Positions 1 to 5,483 of a stretch of 6,697 bases of DNA are shown piece by piece. This DNA is from Lachnospiraceae bacterium UBA3287 (GTDB taxonomy: Bacteria; Bacillota; Clostridia; Lachnospirales; Lachnospiraceae). The notes beneath the pieces are model-generated. The model was not told where the DNA came from. It ran no database searches and saw nothing but the letters and a program-made list of their open reading frames with translations. Location of the stretch: assembly GCA_002362155.1 (NCBI GenBank), contig DETN01000051.1, positions 1 to 6,697 of the forward strand. Direction: 5' to 3'. The position numbers and the translations under genes were made by a program. The stretch's first letter is position 1. Every line of letters starts with the position of its first letter.

Positions 1-45
1 GTTCTCAGTCTGTTCTTATGAAGGGGACAAGCTGCCCTGATCCAT

Positions 46-118
46 GCTTTCTTCATCCAACCGGTCAGGATACCTGCCTCCCAGACAGGCCATGCGGGTT
101 CGAATCCCGCAGGAAGCT
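46..118 (+). tRNA. tRNA-Gly (anticodon CCC)
   Basis: A full cloverleaf can be folded by eye. The acceptor stem is 46-52 with 111-117 (7 bp, one T-G wobble). T53 is U8. The D stem is 55-58 with 68-71, and its 9-nt loop has A14 and G18-G19. The anticodon arm is 73-89 with U33 at 79 and anticodon CCC at 80-82. The variable loop is 90-93. The T arm is 94-110 with loop TTCGAAT. The discriminator base is T118, as usual for bacterial tRNA-Gly, and the G1-C72 and C2-G71 pairs also fit glycyl-tRNA synthetase identity. The A15-U48 Levitt pair is present. CCA is not encoded. The tRNA reads GGG codons, which tRNA-Gly(UCC) can usually also cover. One oddity is a C-A mismatch at the inner pair of the anticodon stem (C77 against A85), so mild degeneration cannot be excluded. 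No other tRNA is visible next to it. Confidence 0.87.
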
Positions 119-342
119 TTAATAATACAGCCAGCACCTGCGTCAGATCAATGCGAGGTACCGGGTGCGCCTGCGGAAAGTACGGAAGGAAGATGATTTT
201 TCCGGGCTGATGGAAAGCGGAGTATACAGAGAAGATGCCCGAAAGGCGGAGCCTGGTAAAGACAGGGGCCGAAGGGCTTATGAGGGGTTCTCTTCCGAAC
301 CGGATGAACGTAACGGAAGAACGGCGGAAGGATCGAAATATC
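119..342. other. Gene-poor stretch after the tRNA, no recognised gene
   Basis: No recognisable gene or structured RNA is visible. One plus-strand frame is open from about 126 to 371, with a GTG at 165 giving 68 residues. The product is highly charged and low in hydrophobic residues, it matches no family I know, and there is no convincing Shine-Dalgarno sequence. It also runs into the repeat cluster that follows. I read it as a chance open frame or eroded coding remnant. No copy of the tRNA 3' end is repeated here, so there is no sign of a tRNA attachment site. Confidence 0.4.
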
Positions 343-369
343 CGGTCACTGCCCTGCCGTCTGCAGTTT

Positions 370-621
370 GAACGTGAAAACGGTCAGTAAAGACGCATAC
401 CACGGTCATGAAAAGACATAATTGACGGTCACTCTGAAAGCGTTGTGTCTTATCCCGTGTTTATTTTTTTCCGGGGACCAGTCCCCGGCCCCCTGAGGTT
501 TATCGCTTTGGGTTTCCGTAAGAGAGTGATGCAAATGCTTTTGGCACTGTTTCTTTGACCGTATGGACGTCTGTCGCTGACCGGGAATAGTGTCTTTACG
601 TGACCGGGAATCGTGTCATTG
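370..621. repeat. Six-copy inverted cluster of 22-23 bp repeats, transposon-end-like
   Basis: CGGTCA occurs at 381, 403 and 426, with steps of 22 and 23 bp. Its complement TGACCG occurs at 556, 578 and 601, with the same steps. Read in one orientation the six units share an AAGAC-like block, 6-8 variable bases, then CGGTCA. The unit at 387-408 and the reverse complement of 578-600 share GTAAAGAC and CGGTCA. The two rightmost units are nearly identical to each other. A further isolated CGGTCA lies at 343. Several recombinase-bound sites per end, in opposite orientation at the two ends, is the known plan of IS21-family, Tn7-like and Mu-like DDE elements. With only 124 bp between the arrays and no transposase nearby, a non-autonomous (MITE-like) element or deletion remnant is the best inference. 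The exact outer boundaries and the family are not established. Confidence 0.6.
471..488. repeat. 18 bp palindrome in the core of the repeat cluster
   Basis: CCGGGGAC and GTCCCCGG are perfect 8 bp arms separated by CA. A run of seven T lies immediately before it on the plus strand. As RNA it would form a 7 bp GC-rich stem with a 4-nt loop. The T run is on the wrong side for an intrinsic terminator on the plus strand, and on the minus strand the hairpin is followed by A, so it is not a standard terminator either way. It sits roughly midway between the two repeat arrays. Confidence 0.7.
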
Positions 622-631
622 ATGGCCGTTT

Positions 632-645
632 CAGACAGCTGTCTG
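632..645. repeat. 14 bp perfect palindrome
   Basis: CAGACAGCTGTCTG is a perfect dyad just outside the rightmost unit of the repeat cluster. It could be an element boundary, a protein-binding site or chance. No matching sequence is seen at the left end of the cluster, apart from a loosely similar GTCTGCAG near 359. Confidence 0.5.
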
Positions 646-687
646 CACCGTCTTCGGAGGCCGGAAGGAAGAACCTAAAAGATACGG

Positions 688-711
688 ATCCGGTGCTAAG
701 GAAGACCGGAT
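688..711 (+). other. Hairpin upstream of orphan terminator
   Basis: ATCCGGT (688-694) and ACCGGAT (705-711) form a perfect 7 bp stem with a 10-nt purine-rich loop containing AAGGAAG. It lies 13 nt before the terminator at 725-765. Together they could be the 3' part of a small RNA or of a regulated leader, but no promoter or known RNA family is recognisable. Confidence 0.4.
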
Positions 712-724
712 GGTGACGTCCTGC

Positions 725-765
725 GCAGAGCTTCCGGAAACGGAGGCTCTGCTTTTTCTTTTTTT
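725..765 (+). terminator. Intrinsic (Rho-independent) terminator
   Basis: A 12 bp stem (725-736 with 741-752, one T-G wobble) is capped by a GAAA tetraloop and followed by TTTTTCTTTTTTT. This is a very strong plus-strand terminator. No plus-strand gene is recognisable upstream apart from the tRNA some 600 bp away, so its transcript is unknown: a small RNA, read-through from the tRNA, or the remnant of a lost gene. Confidence 0.93.
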
Positions 766-1099
766 GCTGCTGGCACTTTGTTAAAAATGATCTGTATATT
801 TCCGCCTTCCATAAGGAAGAAGAGTTTGAGTAAGAGAAGCAATTCGTAAATAACTAGAAAATTGAGAAAATTCTACTACTGGTAGAACAGACCTTCCGGG
901 CCAATCCGTTTGTCCTTGCTTTTGCCCTTATCAGGGCCGCAGACATTTTAGAAATGGTGTAACAATTAATAAATTAAAGCCCTACAATCAGCGGTAAATG
1001 CCTGTGAATTTGGGAAATTCAAATTCGCGTTTGTAAATCTTTATAACAACATATCCTCTTTGTCCGGAACTTGCGTCAGAGTCACATATGAAGATTAAA
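766..1099. other. AT-rich non-coding stretch with short dyads
   Basis: No long open frame or known RNA is seen, and the base composition is clearly richer in A and T than the flanking genes. Several short dyads occur. CTTCC/GGAAG with an ATAA loop lies at 806-819. TTCTAC/GTAGAA with a 5-nt loop lies at 871-887. GCCCT/AGGGC with a TATC loop lies at 924-937. A 9 bp stem (one T-G wobble) with a 7-nt loop lies at 1004-1028. None is followed by a T run, so they are not clear terminators. The stretch may be an old intergenic or decayed region. Confidence 0.5.
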
Positions 1100-1143
1100 A
1101 GCACAGGAAACCGGCAGATTAAATCAGGCCAGATTCCTGTGCT
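1100..1143 (-). terminator. Terminator of the araC-family gene
   Basis: Perfect 10 bp arms AGCACAGGAA (1100-1109) and TTCCTGTGCT (1134-1143) enclose a 24-nt loop. Read on the minus strand the hairpin begins 34 nt after the regulator's stop codon and is followed by TTTTAATCTT. That fits a moderate intrinsic terminator for the minus-strand gene. The plus-strand side lacks a T run, so it is not bidirectional. Confidence 0.72.
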
Positions 1144-1177
1144 ATTAAAGTTTATCTGATATGCAGGCTCGTATGAT

Positions 1178-2110
1178 TTATTCTTCCCCGTCAGGGATCA
1201 CGGCCATGAACTGCTCCCGGAAGACTTTGCGGTATCTGGAAGGGGAAAGTCCTTTGGCCTTACTGAAAAGGCGGCTGAAATACAGGGGATTGTCATAGCC
1301 TATAAGAGCTGCAATATCGCTGATGGAATAGTCTGTGGTCTCCAGAAGGACCTGGGCGTTGCGGATCCGTATGTCCAGAATGTATTTCATGGGTGAGGTG
1401 CCCATGGCGTTTTTAAAGCTCCGGTTGAACCAGCTGGTGGACATGCTGCGGGAAGCCGCATACTGCTCTATGCTGATTTCCTCATTGTAATGCTCATCGA
1501 AATAGATCCTGGCCCTTTCGATCTCATCCTGGACAAAGCCTGAGATCCTGGGGGCCTTTTCGGTCATATGCCTGTGCATGGTCATAAGAAGGGCCCGGAA
1601 GAGATAGGTCAGCATTTCCTCGTATCCCCAGGAGCAGTTGACGAGCTCGTCCCTCATTCTGCGGAAGAGAGCTTCGTATTCCCTGGAAATGCCAGTATGA
1701 AGAATGTAGCCGTCCGTGGGGATTTCATAATGCTTCAGGATGTTGCGCACCTCCCGGCCCGTGAAATGGACGAACCATACCTGGGTCTTGTCCGCTCCGT
1801 AATAAAAGTAGTTCTGGACCTGTCTGGGCTGGTAGAGGATCATGTTGCCGGCCGGGACGATGACCTCCTGATTGTCCAGTATAAAGTGGCCCTTACCGGC
1901 CGCGATATATATGATCTGCCAGTCCACCCGGCCCCTTGGCCGCAGGGTGGGAAGCTTGGGCCATGTATAAAGCTGATAGGTCCCTGCGCTTAAGATGCGC
2001 AGGGGCTTTTTCTTTTCTCTGAAGGGTACTCTGGAATTGAAAAGATAACCGGAATTGATATACATATCCTTTCCGGGAATTCCGCCCTGTCTGGTATTGT
2101 TTTCTGTCAT
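1178..2110 (-). CDS. AraC-family transcriptional regulator
   Basis: This 310-residue cytoplasmic DNA-binding protein has the usual sugar-regulator plan. Residues about 55-130 form an AraC-type cupin sensor domain (RPRGRVDWQIIYIAAGKGHF, then VPAGNMILYQP). Residues about 195-300 form the double helix-turn-helix domain. The first helix-turn-helix is near 212-233. The second holds the family signature GYDNPLYFSRLFSKAKGLSP at 271-290, followed by SRYRK. The length is typical for the family. The ATG at 2110 is preceded on the minus strand by GAGG 10 nt away. A later Met at residue 16 has its purine box too close to be a good start. The gene is divergent from the beta-galactosidase operon, so it most likely activates that operon when it binds a galactoside or a product of it. 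The effector cannot be read from the sequence. It has its own terminator downstream. The family call is secure; the specific regulon is inferred from position. Confidence 0.93.
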   Translation of the reverse strand: MTENNTRQGGIPGKDMYINSGYLFNSRVPFREKKKPLRILSAGTYQLYTWPKLPTLRPRGRVDWQIIYIAAGKGHFILDNQEVIVPAGNMILYQPRQVQNYFYYGADKTQVWFVHFTGREVRNILKHYEIPTDGYILHTGISREYEALFRRMRDELVNCSWGYEEMLTYLFRALLMTMHRHMTEKAPRISGFVQDEIERARIYFDEHYNEEISIEQYAASRSMSTSWFNRSFKNAMGTSPMKYILDIRIRNAQVLLETTDYSISDIAALIGYDNPLYFSRLFSKAKGLSPSRYRKVFREQFMAVIPDGEE

Positions 2111-2134
2111 ATCCAGTTTTCCTCTTTTCTGTCA
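2100..2134. promoter_or_regulatory. Direct repeat at the araC-family start, candidate operator
   Basis: TTTTCTGTCA occurs at 2100-2109 and again at 2125-2134, a 25 bp step. The first copy overlaps the regulator's start codon and the second lies upstream of its Shine-Dalgarno sequence. AraC-family proteins commonly bind direct half-sites about two helical turns apart, so autoregulation is possible. Part of the match is T-rich, so chance is not excluded. Confidence 0.3.
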
Positions 2135-2159
2135 GGTTATTTTGATTCCTCTCTCTGAT

Positions 2160-2189
2160 ATTTTAGTCACTTTCCGTACTTTATTTCCA
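2160..2189 (-). promoter_or_regulatory. Candidate promoter of the araC-family gene
   Basis: On the minus strand TGGAAA (2189-2184) and TAAAAT (2165-2160) are separated by 18 bp. The -10 matches consensus at five of six bases and the -35 at four of six. It lies about 50 bp before the start codon. This is a plausible sigma-70-type promoter found by eye only. Confidence 0.35.
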
Positions 2190-2352
2190 TACTCTTTCCT
2201 TCGAAGAAAGGCTTTGTGCAGATTTTGTATCGTTTCGTTCATATGGTTCGGAGGGCTTTTTGATTATGCTTTCATTAGGGGACTGGCAAAAAATTGTAAA
2301 AATCAACAGCAGTACGGGGGGATATTTGCCCGGGACTGCCTTATCAGAACGA

Positions 2353-2360
2353 AAGGGGGT
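2353..2360 (+). promoter_or_regulatory. Ribosome binding site that sets the TTG start
   Basis: AAGGGGGT differs at one base from the ideal AAGGAGGT and ends 7 nt before the TTG at 2368. Translation from that TTG gives MIVPRLYEDLTVLHQNT, the usual N-terminus of this enzyme family in Bacillota as I recall it. A competing GGAGGG at 2250-2255 lies 10 nt before an in-frame ATG at 2266. Confidence 0.8.
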
Positions 2361-2367
2361 TCCTATT

Positions 2368-5300
2368 TTGATCGTACCAAGACTCTACGAAGATCTTACG
2401 GTCCTGCACCAGAATACCCTGCCGGAGAGGGCTTATTATATACCCTCCTCCGTCCGCAATGACATGACTGTCTGGAACAGGGAGAGCTCTGACCGCATGC
2501 AGATGCTCAGCGGATGCAAATGGCGTTTTGCCTGGTATCCAAGCATCCATGACCTGCAGGATCATTTTTATCTGCCCGACTACGAAGCCGGCCGCTGGTG
2601 GAAGGAGGAGACGGTGCCCTTCTGCTGGCAGCTCAGGGGCTATGATTCTCCCCAGTACACAAATATCCGTTATCCTTTTCCCTTTGATCCGCCTTATGTA
2701 CCCCAGGATAATCCATGCGGGGCCTACCTGCACAGCTTTTCCTGGCACAGGGATCCGGAAGCTCCCTGCGCTTTCTTGAATTTTGAAGGCGTGGATTCCT
2801 GCTTTTACGTATGGCTCAACGGGACCTATGTGGGCTACAGCCAGATATCCCACCATACGGCCGAGTTCGATGTGACCGAGTTCTTGCAGGAAGGAGACAA
2901 CCTTCTGGCCGTCCTTGTCCTCAAATGGTGCGACGGATCCTATCTGGAGGATCAGGACAAGTTCCGTTTCTCCGGTATTTTCCGGGATGTCTACATCCTG
3001 AAAAGGCCTGCCGACAGGATCAGCGACTATGTCATCCGGACAGACCTGGCAGAGGATTTTAAATCGGCAGACCTCAGTATTTCCTTCAGCTTTTCCAGAA
3101 AGCCTGTCCCAGTGAGTGTGACCCTGACCGGTCCCGACGGAAAGACAGTCCTTTATGACGCCAGGGTCTCCTTCGGAAAGGAAGAGGAGACTACGGTGCA
3201 TATCCCCGTGGACAGTCCGGCTCTCTGGAATGCGGAGGAACCTGTCCTGTATACCCTGGTCATGGATACGGGAAAGGAAGTCATTACCGAAAAGGCGGGC
3301 TTCAGAAAGGTGGAAGTCAGAGACTGCGTCCTGACTTTAAACGGATCGCCCATCACCTTCCGCGGGGTCAACCGTCATGAATCGGATCCGGTCACAGGAT
3401 CTGTCTGCAGCATGGACCAGGCCCTTCTGGACCTGCGCATGATCAAGGCCCACAACTTCAATGCTGTCAGGGCCAGCCATTATCCCAACGTGCCCTGGTT
3501 CTACCAGCTCTGCGACTGCATGGGCCTTTATGTGATCGACGAGGCCGACAATGAAAGCCACGGAACCGGGCCTCTTTATTTCCGTGAGGACGATTACTCC
3601 GAGAGGATGAGACTGGCCCACGTCAGGATCGCCGACAATCCTGACTTCATCGAACCTACCCTGGACAGGATACGGTCCATGGTCATAAGGAACCGCAACC
3701 GTCCGTCCATCCTTGTATGGTCCATGGGCAACGAGTGCGGATACGGTGTCACCTTTGAAAAAGCCCTCCGGTGGACAAAGGAAACGGACCCCACCAGGCT
3801 GACCCACTACGAGAGCGCCTTCTACCTCAGCAGAGACCGGGAATTCGATGTATCCGACATAGATCTTTTCGGCCGTATGTATCCGGCCTTTTCGGAAGTG
3901 ACAGATTACCTGAACAGCCATCCCGACAAACCCCTCCTTCTGGTGGAATACTGCCACTCCATGGGCAACGGCCCCGGAGATTTCAAGGAGTATCTGGATC
4001 TGACCGAGAAATATCCGTCCCTCTGCGGCGGCTTTGTATGGGAATGGTGCGACCATGCCGTATACAAGGGAAAGACTGCAGGCGGAAAGGACATGTACTG
4101 GTACGGCGGTGACCACGGAGAGCTGCAGCATGATTCCAACTTCTGTCTGGACGGCCTGGTCTATCCCGACAGAAGGCCTCATACGGGCCTTCTGGAATAT
4201 AAAAACGTGCACAGGCCTCTCAGAGCTTCCTACGACACAGACAGGCAGGTCCTGACGGTGGAGAATCATCTGGACTTTATGGATGCCTCCGCCAGGATCA
4301 GCGCCGCCTGGCAGCTTACCCTGGACGGAGCCGCGATCGCAGGAGGGCCGCTTTCCCTGCCCTCCATTCCTGCTCACAGCTGCGCTGAGATTCCGCTGAC
4401 CTTCTGCGTTCCCGAAAAGGGACGCTGCTATCTGAAGGTGACCTATGTGCTGAAGGAGAAGACCACAGCCCTTCCTGCAGGATGTGATCTGGGCTTCGAC
4501 GATATCTTTATCCCCAATCAGGAGAGCCTTGCCCGAAAAGCGGCGGCGCTTCTGGAAGAAAGCGGGGAGGAGAGACCTCTGGATCTCCGGGAGGAAGGAC
4601 ATTTCCTCGTCATAGAGGGACAGGGCTTTACTTACCGGCTGGATCTGCTTTCCGGAATGTTTGCTTCCATACAGATCGGAAGAAGAGAGCTTCTGGAAAA
4701 GCCCATGGAATTCAATCTCTGGCGGGCTCCTACGGATAACGACGCGGTGCCGGCAGATCTCTGGAAATGGGAACGCCTGGACCACATTTCGGCAAGGGCC
4801 TATGAGGTGACCTGGAAGAAGACGGATGAGGGGGCTGAGATCCATATCCTGCAGTCCACGGGCGCCATGTCCGTACAGCCGGTCCTCCGGATAGACAATG
4901 TAGTCACAGTATTTGGAGACGGAAGGATCCGACTGGACATAAAGGCAGATAAAGATCCCGAGATCGAGACTCTGCCCAGGATCGGACTCAGGCTTTTCCT
5001 GCCGGCTGCCATGAAGCAGGCGTCCTGGTACGGCATGGGGCCCATGGAGACTTACATCGACAAGCATCATGCGGGATATCACGGCGCTTTCCGCTCTCTT
5101 GTATCAGACCTTCACGAAGATTATATCAGGCCCCAGGAGAACGGGTCTCATTTTGACTGCGACTTCGTCACTCTCAAAGGTGTGGATCTTGCTATGAGTG
5201 CTGCTTCGGGGGATCCAGGTCAGACATTCTCCTTCAATGCTTCTGTCTATACCCAGGAGGAGCTGGAGAGGAAAAGGCACAACTATGAGCTGGAGCCCTG

Positions 5301-5439
5301 CGGGAGTACCGTCCTGTGCCTGGACCACAGGATGGCCGGCATCGGGTCCAAGAGCTGCGGGCCGGATCTGCCCGAACAGTACAGAGTATCAGCCGACAGC
5401 TTCCGTTTTTCTTTCATGCTCAGGCCGGAGGAGATATGA
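2368..5439 (+). CDS. lacZ: Beta-galactosidase, GH2 family, LacZ type
   Basis: The enzyme hydrolyses terminal beta-D-galactosides such as lactose, by retaining catalysis. It has no signal peptide, so it acts in the cytoplasm. From the TTG start it has 1023 residues, the classic LacZ length. Domains in order: GH2 sugar-binding jelly roll (about 45-215, with YTNIRYP at 97-103 and EDQD at 194-197), Ig-like GH2 domain (217-318), TIM barrel (320-610), linker domain (615-720), and the small-chain beta-sandwich (740-1020, NLWRAPTDND, GMGPMETY, PQENGSH). The acid/base is Glu456 in SMGNECGYG (E. coli Glu461). The nucleophile is Glu527 in LLLVEYCHSMGNG (E. coli Glu537). His337, His371, Glu396 and His398 match E. 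coli His357, His391, Glu416 and His418. At the E. coli Trp999 position the sequence reads SKSCGPD, with no Trp. It is the first gene of an operon with the transporter 44 bp downstream and is divergent from the AraC regulator. An ATG at 2266 would add 34 residues. The family is certain; the natural substrate could be a plant or host galactoside rather than lactose. Confidence 0.95.
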   Translation: MIVPRLYEDLTVLHQNTLPERAYYIPSSVRNDMTVWNRESSDRMQMLSGCKWRFAWYPSIHDLQDHFYLPDYEAGRWWKEETVPFCWQLRGYDSPQYTNIRYPFPFDPPYVPQDNPCGAYLHSFSWHRDPEAPCAFLNFEGVDSCFYVWLNGTYVGYSQISHHTAEFDVTEFLQEGDNLLAVLVLKWCDGSYLEDQDKFRFSGIFRDVYILKRPADRISDYVIRTDLAEDFKSADLSISFSFSRKPVPVSVTLTGPDGKTVLYDARVSFGKEEETTVHIPVDSPALWNAEEPVLYTLVMDTGKEVITEKAGFRKVEVRDCVLTLNGSPITFRGVNRHESDPVTGSVCSMDQALLDLRMIKAHNFNAVRASHYPNVPWFYQLCDCMGLYVIDEADNESHGTGPLYFREDDYSERMRLAHVRIADNPDFIEPTLDRIRSMVIRNRNRPSILVWSMGNECGYGVTFEKALRWTKETDPTRLTHYESAFYLSRDREFDVSDIDLFGRMYPAFSEVTDYLNSHPDKPLLLVEYCHSMGNGPGDFKEYLDLTEKYPSLCGGFVWEWCDHAVYKGKTAGGKDMYWYGGDHGELQHDSNFCLDGLVYPDRRPHTGLLEYKNVHRPLRASYDTDRQVLTVENHLDFMDASARISAAWQLTLDGAAIAGGPLSLPSIPAHSCAEIPLTFCVPEKGRCYLKVTYVLKEKTTALPAGCDLGFDDIFIPNQESLARKAAALLEESGEERPLDLREEGHFLVIEGQGFTYRLDLLSGMFASIQIGRRELLEKPMEFNLWRAPTDNDAVPADLWKWERLDHISARAYEVTWKKTDEGAEIHILQSTGAMSVQPVLRIDNVVTVFGDGRIRLDIKADKDPEIETLPRIGLRLFLPAAMKQASWYGMGPMETYIDKHHAGYHGAFRSLVSDLHEDYIRPQENGSHFDCDFVTLKGVDLAMSAASGDPGQTFSFNASVYTQEELERKRHNYELEPCGSTVLCLDHRMAGIGSKSCGPDLPEQYRVSADSFRFSFMLRPEEI

Positions 5440-5483
5440 ACCTGATACGTAAACAATAAGAATATACAGGGGGAACTAAACAA

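Larger units (their letters stand above)
2111..2367. promoter_or_regulatory. Divergent regulatory spacer between regulator and lac operon
   Basis: These 257 bp must carry the promoters of both divergent units. An imperfect dyad centred on CTTCGAAG (2199-2206, flanked by CTTTC and AAAGG) could be a binding site. No strong plus-strand -35/-10 pair stands out; weak options are TAGTCA/CATACT (2164-2193) and a TGTAAA box at 2295. A weak GC-rich stem-loop with CAGT/ACTG ends lies at 2310-2338, just before the beta-galactosidase ribosome site. The part from 2266 onward is also open in frame with the enzyme. Confidence 0.5.

Noticed and set aside
94..120. Phage or integrative-element attachment site at the tRNA 3' end
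   Set aside because: No second copy of the tRNA 3' sequence is found in the window and no integrase is present.
165..371. 68-residue plus-strand open frame with a GTG start
   Set aside because: No ribosome site, no recognisable family, very charged composition, and its end overlaps the repeat cluster; best seen as a chance frame or eroded remnant.
343..621. CRISPR array
   Set aside because: The units are short, diverged, adjacent without unique spacers, and face each other in opposite orientations; there are no cas genes.
655..675. Signal recognition particle RNA (CCGGAAGGAAG resembles the conserved tip of 4.5S RNA)
   Set aside because: The bases after it do not match the conserved asymmetric loop and the flanks do not pair as the required long helix.
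2055..2462. 135-residue plus-strand open frame across the divergent spacer
   Set aside because: It overlaps the regulator's 5' end on the opposite strand and the beta-galactosidase start in another frame, and has no family resemblance.
3337..5082. Long minus-strand open frame (581 residues) inside the beta-galactosidase
   Set aside because: It lies antisense to a clearly functional GH2 gene and has no family resemblance; it results from the codon bias of the sense gene. The same holds for the minus-strand frames at 2344-3201 and 5652-6152.
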